Shown: positions 26,872-36,117 of the stretch, piece by piece
How the letters are laid out: the number at the start of each line of letters is the position of its first letter
Position numbering within the stretch: position 1 is the first letter of the stretch
The notes under the pieces: generated by a model
Told to the model about the DNA's origin: nothing
Databases searched by the model: none
The model's input: the letters and a program-made list of their open reading frames with translations, nothing else
From: Luteolibacter sp. Y139
GTDB lineage: Bacteria; Verrucomicrobiota; Verrucomicrobiia; Verrucomicrobiales; Akkermansiaceae
Length of the DNA stretch: 64,000 bases
Reading direction: 5' to 3'
Assembly (NCBI RefSeq): GCF_038066715.1
Contig: NZ_JBBUKT010000012.1
Location: 124,001-188,000, forward strand
Program-made: the position numbers and the translations under genes

Positions 26872-29517
26872 ATGAACGCGGAATCCTTTGATCCACCTTC
26901 GCTGGAAGACCTGGAGTCCCTGCTGACGGGCTACCAGCTCATTGCGTTCATTGCGCAAGGTGGCATGGGAGCGGTCTACAAGGCGCGCCAGCGCAGCCTG
27001 GACCGGGACGTGGCCATCAAGATCCTGCCGCGCGAGTTCGGCGCCGACCCGGAGTTCCGGGCCTCCTTCGAGACCGAGGCCAAGGCCATGGCCCGGCTGA
27101 ACCACCCGAACCTGATCGGGGTCTTTGACTACGGGGATGCCGATGGCATGCCGTACATCGTGATGGAGTACGTGCCGGGGAAGTCGCTCTTCCACTCCGC
27201 GCACAATCTCGCGGTGGAGCCGCGGCAGGCCGTCACCATCGTCAAAGCGATCTGCGACGGCCTCGCGCACGCCCATGAAAACGGCGTCATTCACCGCGAC
27301 ATCAAGCCAGCGAATATCCTGCTGACCCCGAAGGCCGAGCCAAAGGTCGGCGACTTCGGCCTGGCCCGCCCGGCCGGTGAAAATTCCACCGGTCTGCTGA
27401 TGGGCACGCCGGGCTACAGCGCCCCGGAAATCATCCGCCAGCCGGATCACGCCGACCACCGCTCGGACATCTTCGCCCTCGGCGTGGTGCTCTACGAATT
27501 GCTCATCGGCAAGTGTCCGCCCTACGACGTTCCTCCGCCTCCGCCGTCCACGCTTGTCGGTTGCAGCAAGGAACTCGACGTGATCTGCGCGATCGCGATG
27601 CACCCCGCGGCGAGCATGCGCTACCCCAGCGCCGAGTCGATGTCCGCCGCACTGGATCAATGGCTGCGTGGCGACCACCGCGTCCCGCCACCGAGGACCA
27701 CTGGCAGCATTCCCCAAGGCGCAGCCCACGCACCGGTCCGGGCACCGAAGTCGATGGAGCCTGCGCCGGCGATGGTGAAAAGCCGCAGCGGTGTGGGCAG
27801 TCTGGTGATCCAGGCCGGCGTTCTGGCCGTCCTGATCGTCGTCACCGCCATCGCGTGGAAGTACCTCAAGGGCATGGAGGCGGAAAAGGCCTCCAAGCAA
27901 GCCGCTTACGACGCCGCGAAGACGCATCAAACCGCAAGCTCCGGCTCGTCGTCCACAAAGCCTCCGCGTCCTTCAGGCGAAACGTCCAAGCCGATACCAG
28001 ACACCGGAACGGCAGGCACGGACACCACGACTCCGGTGAAACCGGATCCGGATCCGGGGACTCCCGCGAATCCAACGGATGCAGGCACGACCCCTGAGGC
28101 CGACATTGCCTCTACGGACAATCACACGACGGACCCCACCACCCCGGTCCTAGGGCTCGGGAACGACATCAAGCCGGAGGATATCATCAAGCCGCCGGTC
28201 GAGCTGCCGCCCGCCATCGTCGAGCTGGAGACCAAGGCCAGAGCCTTGCTTCAAGGACAGGAGAAAGACCGGGACAGGGAACTGACGGAGAATGCCAAAT
28301 CCTTTTCCCGGGATCTCGACACATGGCTGAGGACCCTCAGCAAAGGCGACCAAGTCACGTGGAAGCCCCACGTCGAGCGGCTGAAGCGTTTGGCAACCGC
28401 CACCCGCGTGCCGCCCCGCGTTGATACCGACAGTGGTATCAATCTGTCCGAGCGCATGGCCAAGATCGCCGAGTTTGGCGCCCGCAAGCAGAAGGCCATC
28501 GACGACGGCTTCGAAAGCAAGGTCGGGAAAATCCGTGATGCCTACGTCACCCGTGTCAAGGAAGCGGCGGCCAAGGCCCGCGAGTCCGGCGACGAAAAAG
28601 TCGCCACGGCCCTCGACGAGCGCGCGTCCGGCTCGGCCGAACTGGCTGCCTGGATGCGAATCATTCACCCTGAGGAGAACCTCGCGTTCGTTCTCGACCA
28701 AACGGGCGTGGCCCCCGCCGGCGCAGCCCTCAAGATTGTCTCGGCCGTCTATGGTACCGGCGGCAAGAACGCCGACGTTACCGAAAAAGTGCGCGAGTGG
28801 CTGACGGTCAAAAAGGAGGCATTCCGTGTGACCCCTCCGGACCTCGGGGCGGATCCGAATCCGGGGTGGAACAAAGGGCTGACCATCACCTACGTCCTCG
28901 ACGGGGCGGAGGCCAAGAAGAGCTGGGGCGAAAACTCGCAGGTCTCACCCTCCGATTTCGTACCGGAATCTTCCGCCAAGGCTGTCCTTCCTGAAAACGC
29001 CAACGATCCCATGCTCGGCCGGTGGGTGCTCAATCGGGAGGTCACCTTCATCGTCGAGCCGAACGGCACCGCCACCAATCACAAGAACGGCTGGGTCGGG
29101 AAATGGAAATACCTCCGCAGCGGCCCCGGTGGCCGGGTCTACGAGATGGCATGGCAAGACGGCCGCTGGCGCGATACCATCACGCTTTCCTCCGACAAGA
29201 ATGAGCTCAAGGGAGCCAATCAGGAAGGCGATCGTTTCGAGGCGGAGCGCGAGCCCGTCGGCACCGAGCCATTGACTGGCGCGTGGTCTTGGAACGATGG
29301 CGGCGGCCTTTTTGTGTTCCGGCCGGACGGCACCTCATTTACCGAGAAGGATAACGGCAAATGGAAGATTGTCGCCAAGACCGTCGGAAAGCGCATTTAC
29401 ACGGTGACGTGGGAATCGGGCAGCATTGATGAACTCGTCATCGAAGACGATCCGAACCAGTTCTCCGGCACCAATAGCAAGGGCGCGAAAATCGGCGCGA
29501 AGCGCGCCGGACGCTGA
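26872..29517 (+). CDS. Membrane Ser/Thr protein kinase with large C-terminal sensor-like region
   Basis: 881 residues. The kinase domain (about 22-265) aligns residue for residue with the upstream paralogue: GGMGAVYKARQ, VAIK (K50), HRDIKPAN (D143), DFG (161-163). A single membrane helix lies at about 308-329. The outer part has a Thr/Pro/Asp-rich linker (about 345-430), a charged helical region (about 445-630) and two tandem beta-rich repeats at the end. The repeats run from about 705 to 881 and share a GRWV or GAWSW start, GKWK and TW/AW blocks. These may bind a ligand and signal through the kinase. It probably forms an operon with the upstream kinase gene. Confidence 0.9.
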   Translation: MNAESFDPPSLEDLESLLTGYQLIAFIAQGGMGAVYKARQRSLDRDVAIKILPREFGADPEFRASFETEAKAMARLNHPNLIGVFDYGDADGMPYIVMEYVPGKSLFHSAHNLAVEPRQAVTIVKAICDGLAHAHENGVIHRDIKPANILLTPKAEPKVGDFGLARPAGENSTGLLMGTPGYSAPEIIRQPDHADHRSDIFALGVVLYELLIGKCPPYDVPPPPPSTLVGCSKELDVICAIAMHPAASMRYPSAESMSAALDQWLRGDHRVPPPRTTGSIPQGAAHAPVRAPKSMEPAPAMVKSRSGVGSLVIQAGVLAVLIVVTAIAWKYLKGMEAEKASKQAAYDAAKTHQTASSGSSSTKPPRPSGETSKPIPDTGTAGTDTTTPVKPDPDPGTPANPTDAGTTPEADIASTDNHTTDPTTPVLGLGNDIKPEDIIKPPVELPPAIVELETKARALLQGQEKDRDRELTENAKSFSRDLDTWLRTLSKGDQVTWKPHVERLKRLATATRVPPRVDTDSGINLSERMAKIAEFGARKQKAIDDGFESKVGKIRDAYVTRVKEAAAKARESGDEKVATALDERASGSAELAAWMRIIHPEENLAFVLDQTGVAPAGAALKIVSAVYGTGGKNADVTEKVREWLTVKKEAFRVTPPDLGADPNPGWNKGLTITYVLDGAEAKKSWGENSQVSPSDFVPESSAKAVLPENANDPMLGRWVLNREVTFIVEPNGTATNHKNGWVGKWKYLRSGPGGRVYEMAWQDGRWRDTITLSSDKNELKGANQEGDRFEAEREPVGTEPLTGAWSWNDGGGLFVFRPDGTSFTEKDNGKWKIVAKTVGKRIYTVTWESGSIDELVIEDDPNQFSGTNSKGAKIGAKRAGR

Positions 29518-29523
29518 GGAGCT

Positions 29524-29889
29524 TCAGCGGTTCTTCAGGAATTCCGCGACCTGTGCGAAGAACGGCGACATCGCCGACCACGCCTCGCCGCTGATTTCGC
29601 ACTCGGCCATCGCGGCCTCCATGAGGTCCACCCAGCGGGCCGCTTCCTTGTCGCCGATAGCGAACGGGTGCCGCATGCGCAGCCGCGGGTGGCCGCGGTT
29701 TTCCACGTAGGCCTCGTGGCCGAGGAAGCGGAACTGCAGGAACTCCCGCAGCCGCTTTTCCGCACCCTCGAAGTCCTGCTCCGGGTAGAGCGGGCCGAGC
29801 ACGTCATCCGTGCGGACGCGCCGGTAAAAAGCCGCGACCATTGCTGCCAAGCCATCTGCGCCGACTTCGCGGGCGACGATTTCCTCCAT
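29524..29889 (-). CDS. Group II truncated haemoglobin
   Basis: 121 residues from the ATG at 29889; an upstream in-frame start at 29940 would add a poorly conserved leader. The 2-over-2 globin pattern is clear: AFYRRVRTDDVLGPLY in the B/C region, FLQFRFLG around the CD/E region, and HPRLRMRHPFAI with the proximal-side histidine, followed by ARWVDLMEAAM with the conserved G-helix Trp of group II. Such proteins bind O2 or NO and take part in redox or NO detoxification. It ends 6 bp from the kinase stop (convergent) and is divergent from the UvrA-like gene. Confidence 0.85.
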   Translation of the reverse strand: MEEIVAREVGADGLAAMVAAFYRRVRTDDVLGPLYPEQDFEGAEKRLREFLQFRFLGHEAYVENRGHPRLRMRHPFAIGDKEAARWVDLMEAAMAECEISGEAWSAMSPFFAQVAEFLKNR

Positions 29890-29972
29890 GGATTCCACGC
29901 CCGTGTCATGGCACCGGCCCCTCGCGCGCGCAAGTCCCACGGGAGGCAGCCGACAGGCGGACAGGCGCTCAT

Positions 29973-32900
29973 ATGAACAATAGACTAGCGCGATCGGAAG
30001 TCCTGCCTACTGTCCACGCCGTGCCCGCGAAGAAGTCCGCCACTCCTCCCCGTCCGCAAGCCGCCATCCAGATCCGCGGTGCTCGCCAGCACAACCTGAA
30101 GAGCCTGAACCTGGATATCCCGCTCGGCCAGCTGACCGTGGTTACCGGCCCGTCCGGCTCCGGGAAGTCCTCGCTCGCCTTCCACACGCTCTACGCCGAA
30201 GGCCAGCGGCGCTACGTGGAGACCTTCTCGCCCTACGTCCGGCAGTTCTTCGACCGGATGGACAAGCCGGACGTGGATCACATTGATGGCATTCCGCCGG
30301 CGATCGCGATCGAGCAGAAGAACAACATCCGGACCACCCGCTCGACTGTCGGCACGCTGACCGAGATCAATGACTACCTGAAGCTGCTCTACGCCCGCTT
30401 GGCCAAGGGCTACGATCCGGACACCGGCGAGGAGATCTTTCCGGACTCTCCGGAGAGCGCCACCGCCTGGGCTTTCGAGAATCTCGCCAAGCAGCAGGTG
30501 CTGGTCACCTTTCCTGTCGCGATTCCCGCGGATACGAAGAGCGAGGACCTGTTTCCTTTCCTCAGCCAGCAGGGCTATCTGAGGGTTTTGATCGGAGATG
30601 AGATCGTCCGCACGGATGATCCGGGCAGCGCCAATCTCAAGGCCCGCACGATCAGCGTGATCCAGGACCGGGTCACTGTCGCAGACAGCGATCGCACGCG
30701 TCTGCTGGAGGCGCTTGAGCATGCATTCACCCTGGGCAAGGGCCATGCGACGCTTTCGCTCGCTTCCAAGCCGCAGGCTTCGGCGAAGGGCTTCTCCGCG
30801 ACCTGGACCAATCCCGCCACGGGCAACTCGCTGCGTGCCCCCTCCCCTGCCCTCTTCTCTTTCAACAACCCGCTCGGCGCCTGTCCCAAGTGCCGCGGCT
30901 TCGGCCGGGTCATCGGCCTCGACCTCGACAAATCGGTTCCCGATCCCTCGCTGACGATCCGGCAAGGCGTCATCAAGCCCTTCCAAGGCGAGCGTGGCGA
31001 GGAATGCCAGCGCGACCTGCTGCGCTGCTGCAAGGAGCACCGCGTCGACATCGACACGGCGTGGGAAGACATGGACGAGTCTACCCGCGAGTGGATCTAC
31101 TACGGGGATCGTAAATCAAGCGGCTCCGAAGACCTCGAGGAACTCTGGCGCTCCGGTGGCTGGTATGGCGTGAAGGGCTTCTTCGACTGGCTGGAAACGA
31201 AGGCCTACAAGATGCACGTCCGCATCTTCCTCAGCCGCTATCGCTCCTACACGACCTGTGCGACCTGCCGCGGCAAGCGGCTGCAGCCGGAAGCGCTGTG
31301 CTTCAAGATCGATGGCAAGACCTTGCCCGATCTGTGGACGCTGCCGCTCACCGATCTCTCCGCTTGGTTCTCCACCCTGATCACGGATCAACGCTCACTG
31401 GGCACTCAAGACGCGTCACTGAAACTGATCCTCACCGAGATCACTTCGCGCCTGAAGTATCTCGATGAAGTCGGACTCGGCTACCTGACCCTCGATCGTC
31501 CCGCCCGCACCCTGAGCGGCGGCGAGATCGAGCGTGTGAATCTCACGACCTGCCTGGGAGCTTCCCTCACCAATACGCTGTTCGTTCTCGACGAGCCCAC
31601 GGTCGGGCTGCACCCGCGCGACATCCATCGCCTCGTCGGTGTGATGCACGGGCTGCGCGACAAGGGGAACACGCTGGTGGTAGTGGAGCATGAGGAAGCG
31701 GTGATGCGCGCAGCCGATCAGATCCTGGATATCGGTCCGGCGGCCGGCATTCACGGTGGTGAGCTGGTTTACCAGGGCACCGTGGCTGCGCCGTCGAAAG
31801 GGAAGTCCGCCAAGAATGGGATCGGCACGCTCCCTTGGCTGAATGGTGGCAAGTCGATCGCTATTCCTGCCAAGCGCCGCAAGCCTGGCAAGGCGAAGCT
31901 CGAACTCCGCGGTGCGTCCCGCCACAATCTGAAGAAGCTCGATGTGGATCTTCCGCTCGGTCTTTTCGTTTGCCTCACCGGCGTTTCCGGATCGGGCAAG
32001 TCGACCTTCGCCCACGATGTCCTCTACGCGAACCTCTGCCGCAAGCTGCGGAAGGAGGAAGCAGAACTCGATCCCGCGCCGCTCAAGGAACTACGGGGAA
32101 CGCAGTACTTGAAGGATGTGCTGCTCGTCGATCAGTCGCCGCTGGCTCGCACGCCGCGGTCAACGCCAGCGGTGCTGCTGGGTGCCTTCGATCCGATCCG
32201 CCAGCTCTTCGCGCTGACCGATGACGCGAAATCGCGTGGCCTGCAAACTGGCTTCTTCTCTTTCAACTCCGGCGAGGGTCGCTGCGACCGTTGTGCCGGT
32301 GCTGGCAGCGAAAAGGTGGAGATGCAATTCCTTTCCGACCTCCATGTCACCTGTCCGGACTGCAATGGCCGCCGCTACAAGCCATCGACGCTCGATCTCC
32401 ACTATCTCGGAAAATCCATCGCGGACATTCTGGATCTGAGCATCGAGGAGGCGCTCGCATTCTACGGCGAGACCGAAGGACTGCCGACGAATCACGCGAA
32501 GCGTCACGAGCAGATCACAAAGCTGCTCCAACCACTGGCGGAAGTCGGCCTCGGCTACCTCAAGCTTGGCCAGCCGCTGAACACGCTTTCCGGCGGTGAG
32601 TCGCAGCGTCTCAAGCTTTGCCAGCTTCTGGCGGAAGCCACCGGACGCGATGGCAGCACGTCGAAGCTGCTCATTCTCGACGAGCCCACGACCGGCCTAC
32701 ATTTCTCCGACATCGAGCGCTTGCTCGGGGTTTTCCAGCGGCTGGTAGATGCAGGACAGAGCCTGCTGGTCATCGAGCACAATCTCGACGTCATCAAGTG
32801 TGCCGACTGGATCCTCGATCTCGGTCCTGAGGCTGGTGCGAACGGTGGCAAGCTGGTCGCGGAAGGATCGCCCGAGCACATCGCCGAGCAGGGCACCGAG

Positions 32901-35678
32901 ACCGCGCGTTTCCTCAAGCCAATGCTCCAAGGCGAGGTGGCTCGTACCGGCGCGCCATCGAAGGCGGCCGCAACTCCTGCGATTTCTCCCACGTCCAATA
33001 CGATCTCCCTGCGCGGCGCTCGTGAGCACAACCTGAAGAACATCTCGATCGATATCCCGCGGGATCAGTTCGTGGTAGTCTCCGGCCTGAGCGGCTCGGG
33101 CAAGTCGACGCTCGCCTTCGATATTCTCTTCGCGGAAGGACAGCGACGCTTCCTGGACTCGATGTCGGCTTATGCGCGGCAGTTCGCGGAGCAGCTGGAA
33201 AAGCCGGAGCTCGATTCACTTGCCGGCTTGCCACCGACCGTGGCGATCGAGCAACGCGTCTCGCAGGGCGGCATGAAGTCGACCGTGGCCACGGTGACGG
33301 AAATCTGGAACTTCGTCCGCCTGCTCTACGCGAAGCTCGGCACGCGCTATTGCCCCGACTGCAATGTTCCGGTCGAGAAGCAGTCGCTGGCAGCGATTGA
33401 GCAAAGCATCCGCAACCTGCTGAAGAAGGGATCGGTCTCGATCCTCGCGCCAGTGATTCGCGGACGAAAGGGCTACCACACGGAAGTCGCCGAGTGGGCG
33501 CTGAAGCATGGATATACGAGACTTCTCGTAGACAAGCAGTTCCGCGATGCCGAGGGCTTCACCCGTCTGGAGCGTTTCAAGGAACACGACATCGATGTCG
33601 TCGTTTCCGAAGTGGCGAAGGCTGGTGGCAAGGACTCTGCCATCTCCGAGCTGCCCGCTACGATTTCCAAGGCCCTCGATATCGGCAAAGGGGTGCTGAA
33701 GCTCTTCACGCCGGACAAGAAGTTCATCCTCCTTTCGTCGGAAGCGAGTTGCCCGAGCTGCCACAAGTCCTTTGAGGAACTCGATCCGCGGCTGTTCTCC
33801 TTCAACTCGCCGCATGGCTGGTGCACGCAGTGCCGCGGCCATGGTGTGGTGCCGAAGCATCGCTTCCACCTCGATACCTCGCGTTACGAATCCGTGCTCG
33901 AGGCGGAGATGGATGCCGATCGCAAGATCGAGCGGATGGAGGACGAGGAACTCGTCGAGTGCCCGACTTGCCATGGCGCCCGTCTCAATGACGAAGCACG
34001 AGCGGTGCGCTTGCAGGGAACGCCGCTGGCAGATCTCGCGCGTCTGGCCGTCGATCATGCGGGCGGACATTTCGACAAGCTCACCATCCGCGGCGACCGC
34101 GACCAACTCATCGCCCGCGACATCCTTCCGGAGATCCGCCAGCGGCTCTCGTTCTTGCAAGAAGTCGGCCTCGGCTACCTCCAGCTCGATCGCTCGGCCA
34201 AGACCCTGAGCGGCGGCGAGAGCCAGCGCATTCGCCTGGCAGCGCAGCTCGGATCCAATCTGCGCGGCGTGCTCTACGTGCTCGACGAGCCGACCATCGG
34301 CCTTCATCCGCGCGACAATGCGGCTTTGTTAGAAACCTTGGTCGCGCTGCGGGATCGCGGCAACAGCTTGATCGTCGTGGAGCATGACGAAGACACGATC
34401 GCCCGCGCGGACCATCTCATCGATCTCGGCCCGGGTGCGGGACGGCTCGGTGGTGAAGTGGTGTATCAAGGCGCTCCGCCGCAGGCTCCAAGTGCTCTCA
34501 ACGGAAAAGGCGGCAAGAAGAAGTCGGCTGCCGATGACTCGGCGCTCATGGTATCGCCCACCTATCGCGCGCTCACTCATCCCATCATTCACCCGACCCG
34601 CGGTGGTCGTCGTGCGGTGAAGAAGGACCATCCTTTCGCCACGGTCAGCGAGTGCCGCGTGAACAACCTGAAGAGCATCGAAGCGGCGATTCCGCTCGGT
34701 CGCCTGACGGTTCTAACAGGCATCTCCGGTTCCGGGAAATCCACGCTGATGCATTCGTGCCTCGCGGTAGCCGCGACTGCCGGCAAGACCAAGAGCAAGA
34801 AGAAGGATGCCCCGTTCACGAAAGCCACGGGCTTTGAAAAGCTGCAGTCGGTCTATGAAGTCGATCAGTCGCCGATCGGCAAGACCTCGCGCTCCTGCCC
34901 GGCGACGTATGTGAAGGTCTTCGACGATATCCGGAAGCTCTTCGCCCAGCTTCCTGACTCGCGCGTCCGCGGGTATGAGGCCTCGCGCTTCTCCTTCAAT
35001 ACCGGCGATGGCCGCTGCGCGATCTGCGAGGGCAATGGCCGCGTGAAGCTGGAGATGGATTTCCTGCCCAGCACCTGGGTCCCGTGCGAGGCGTGTGCGG
35101 AGATGCGCTACAATCCCGCCACGCTGGAAGTCCGCTTCCGTGAGAAGAACATCGGTGAGGTGCTGCGCATGACGATCGAACAGGCGGCCGAGTTCTTCGA
35201 GTCACAGCCGCGCATCGCCGCGCCGCTGAAGCTGCTGGCGGACACCGGCCTCGGCTACCTCCAGCTTGGCCAGCCATCGCCCACGCTCTCCGGCGGCGAG
35301 GCACAGCGCATCAAGCTGGTCACGGAGCTGACCAAGGGCCGCGTCTCCGCGAAGAACCTCAAGACGCTCAACCGCACCAATCTCTACCTGATCGAGGAGC
35401 CGACGGTCGGTCTGCATCTGGAAGACGTGAAGCGGTTGATCGACGTGCTGCACCGCTTGGTCGATGAAGGCCATACGGTCGTGGTCATCGAGCACCACAT
35501 GGCCGTTGCTGCGGAGGCGGACTGGATCCTCGACCTCGGTCCCGAGGCCGGCGACCACGGCGGCAAGATCATCGCGCAGGGCGCGCCGGAAACGGTGGCG
35601 AAGTCGAAGCAGTCCCGCACCGCGCCATTCCTGGCGGCGGCACTCGCCGGAACCTTGCCAAGCCACGCGAAACGGTGA
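29973..35678 (+). CDS. Giant UvrA-like ATPase with four ABC units (tandem UvrA)
   Basis: 1901 residues from the ATG at 29973, about twice the length of normal UvrA (about 940). It is a head-to-tail duplication. Four Walker A motifs occur: GPSGSGKSS (59), GVSGSGKST (about 670), GLSGSGKST (about 1036) and GISGSGKST (about 1582). Four signature motifs LSGGE lie near 513, 871, 1410 and 1771. Walker B motifs [18 protein letters not shown] and DEPTIGLHP are normal, but the fourth reads EEPTVGLHL. UvrA-type zinc CxxC pairs appear in each unit (CPKCRG, CDRCAG, CTQCRG, CAICEG). UvrA finds DNA damage as a dimer; here one chain could supply a whole dimer. It may be a UvrA paralogue for repair or drug resistance rather than the housekeeping UvrA. 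Confidence 0.9.
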   Translation: MNNRLARSEVLPTVHAVPAKKSATPPRPQAAIQIRGARQHNLKSLNLDIPLGQLTVVTGPSGSGKSSLAFHTLYAEGQRRYVETFSPYVRQFFDRMDKPDVDHIDGIPPAIAIEQKNNIRTTRSTVGTLTEINDYLKLLYARLAKGYDPDTGEEIFPDSPESATAWAFENLAKQQVLVTFPVAIPADTKSEDLFPFLSQQGYLRVLIGDEIVRTDDPGSANLKARTISVIQDRVTVADSDRTRLLEALEHAFTLGKGHATLSLASKPQASAKGFSATWTNPATGNSLRAPSPALFSFNNPLGACPKCRGFGRVIGLDLDKSVPDPSLTIRQGVIKPFQGERGEECQRDLLRCCKEHRVDIDTAWEDMDESTREWIYYGDRKSSGSEDLEELWRSGGWYGVKGFFDWLETKAYKMHVRIFLSRYRSYTTCATCRGKRLQPEALCFKIDGKTLPDLWTLPLTDLSAWFSTLITDQRSLGTQDASLKLILTEITSRLKYLDEVGLGYLTLDRPARTLSGGEIERVNLTTCLGASLTNTLFVLDEPTVGLHPRDIHRLVGVMHGLRDKGNTLVVVEHEEAVMRAADQILDIGPAAGIHGGELVYQGTVAAPSKGKSAKNGIGTLPWLNGGKSIAIPAKRRKPGKAKLELRGASRHNLKKLDVDLPLGLFVCLTGVSGSGKSTFAHDVLYANLCRKLRKEEAELDPAPLKELRGTQYLKDVLLVDQSPLARTPRSTPAVLLGAFDPIRQLFALTDDAKSRGLQTGFFSFNSGEGRCDRCAGAGSEKVEMQFLSDLHVTCPDCNGRRYKPSTLDLHYLGKSIADILDLSIEEALAFYGETEGLPTNHAKRHEQITKLLQPLAEVGLGYLKLGQPLNTLSGGESQRLKLCQLLAEATGRDGSTSKLLILDEPTTGLHFSDIERLLGVFQRLVDAGQSLLVIEHNLDVIKCADWILDLGPEAGANGGKLVAEGSPEHIAEQGTETARFLKPMLQGEVARTGAPSKAAATPAISPTSNTISLRGAREHNLKNISIDIPRDQFVVVSGLSGSGKSTLAFDILFAEGQRRFLDSMSAYARQFAEQLEKPELDSLAGLPPTVAIEQRVSQGGMKSTVATVTEIWNFVRLLYAKLGTRYCPDCNVPVEKQSLAAIEQSIRNLLKKGSVSILAPVIRGRKGYHTEVAEWALKHGYTRLLVDKQFRDAEGFTRLERFKEHDIDVVVSEVAKAGGKDSAISELPATISKALDIGKGVLKLFTPDKKFILLSSEASCPSCHKSFEELDPRLFSFNSPHGWCTQCRGHGVVPKHRFHLDTSRYESVLEAEMDADRKIERMEDEELVECPTCHGARLNDEARAVRLQGTPLADLARLAVDHAGGHFDKLTIRGDRDQLIARDILPEIRQRLSFLQEVGLGYLQLDRSAKTLSGGESQRIRLAAQLGSNLRGVLYVLDEPTIGLHPRDNAALLETLVALRDRGNSLIVVEHDEDTIARADHLIDLGPGAGRLGGEVVYQGAPPQAPSALNGKGGKKKSAADDSALMVSPTYRALTHPIIHPTRGGRRAVKKDHPFATVSECRVNNLKSIEAAIPLGRLTVLTGISGSGKSTLMHSCLAVAATAGKTKSKKKDAPFTKATGFEKLQSVYEVDQSPIGKTSRSCPATYVKVFDDIRKLFAQLPDSRVRGYEASRFSFNTGDGRCAICEGNGRVKLEMDFLPSTWVPCEACAEMRYNPATLEVRFREKNIGEVLRMTIEQAAEFFESQPRIAAPLKLLADTGLGYLQLGQPSPTLSGGEAQRIKLVTELTKGRVSAKNLKTLNRTNLYLIEEPTVGLHLEDVKRLIDVLHRLVDEGHTVVVIEHHMAVAAEADWILDLGPEAGDHGGKIIAQGAPETVAKSKQSRTAPFLAAALAGTLPSHAKR

Positions 35679-35694
35679 ATCTGGCAGCGCACGC

Positions 35695-35955
35695 ATGGGA
35701 CCCGATCTCACCTCGAAACGCTGGATTGTCGCGAAGGGCATTCTCTTCGCGCTGCTCGCAGTGCTATCGGGAGGTCTGATCATCTTCGTCGAGCTTCCGG
35801 CGTTTCACCGGGCGGTTCTGTTAGGCATCTGTGTGTGGGCGGCCTGCCGGTTTTACTACTTCCTGTTTCACGTGCTCCACGCCTACGTCGATCCGACGCT
35901 GCCAAGTGCTGGAGTGATGGACTTGGTCAAGCATCTGATGACGAAGAGACGCTGA
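35695..35955 (+). CDS. Small two-helix membrane protein, unknown function
   Basis: 86 residues from the ATG at 35695. Two hydrophobic helices (about 12-32 and 38-58) are followed by a short tail ending in KHLMTKRR. It starts 16 bp after the UvrA-like stop and is probably cotranscribed. No family is recognised. Coding potential is supported by good in-frame composition and by a complete membrane-protein layout. Confidence 0.55.
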   Translation: MGPDLTSKRWIVAKGILFALLAVLSGGLIIFVELPAFHRAVLLGICVWAACRFYYFLFHVLHAYVDPTLPSAGVMDLVKHLMTKRR

Positions 35956-35983
35956 TGTTCATCGGCGGATCGTGCAGATTTCA

Positions 35984-36023
35984 CTCCGTTAATCCGGAAT
36001 GCCTATATAGTGAATTAGCGGAG
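35984..36023. repeat. Imperfect inverted repeat downstream of the small membrane gene
   Basis: CTCCGTTAAT (35984-35993) and ATTAGCGGAG (36014-36023) form a 10-bp stem with one wobble, separated by 20 bases that include TATATAG. It has no following T-run on the plus strand. Possible weak terminator or regulatory structure. Confidence 0.3.
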
Positions 36024-36060
36024 TAGTGCTCAGCCACTTGGCGCCATTCCTACTCTACCA

Positions 36061-36097
36061 AACGAAAAAGCCGCGCAAGGGCGGACCCTTGCGCGGC
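36061..36097 (-). terminator. Rho-independent terminator of the WxPGYW gene
   Basis: A perfect 12-bp stem GCCGCGCAAGGG/CCCTTGCGCGGC with a 4-nt loop (36070-36097) is followed on the minus strand by TTTTTCGTT. It lies 20 bp beyond the stop codon of the minus-strand gene. Confidence 0.88.
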
Positions 36098-36117
36098 ATG
36101 AGTGAGTCAGGATCGGA

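Noticed and set aside
25651-27930. Minus-strand frame of 759 codons across both kinase genes
   Set aside because: It is a shadow spanning two well-defined kinases.
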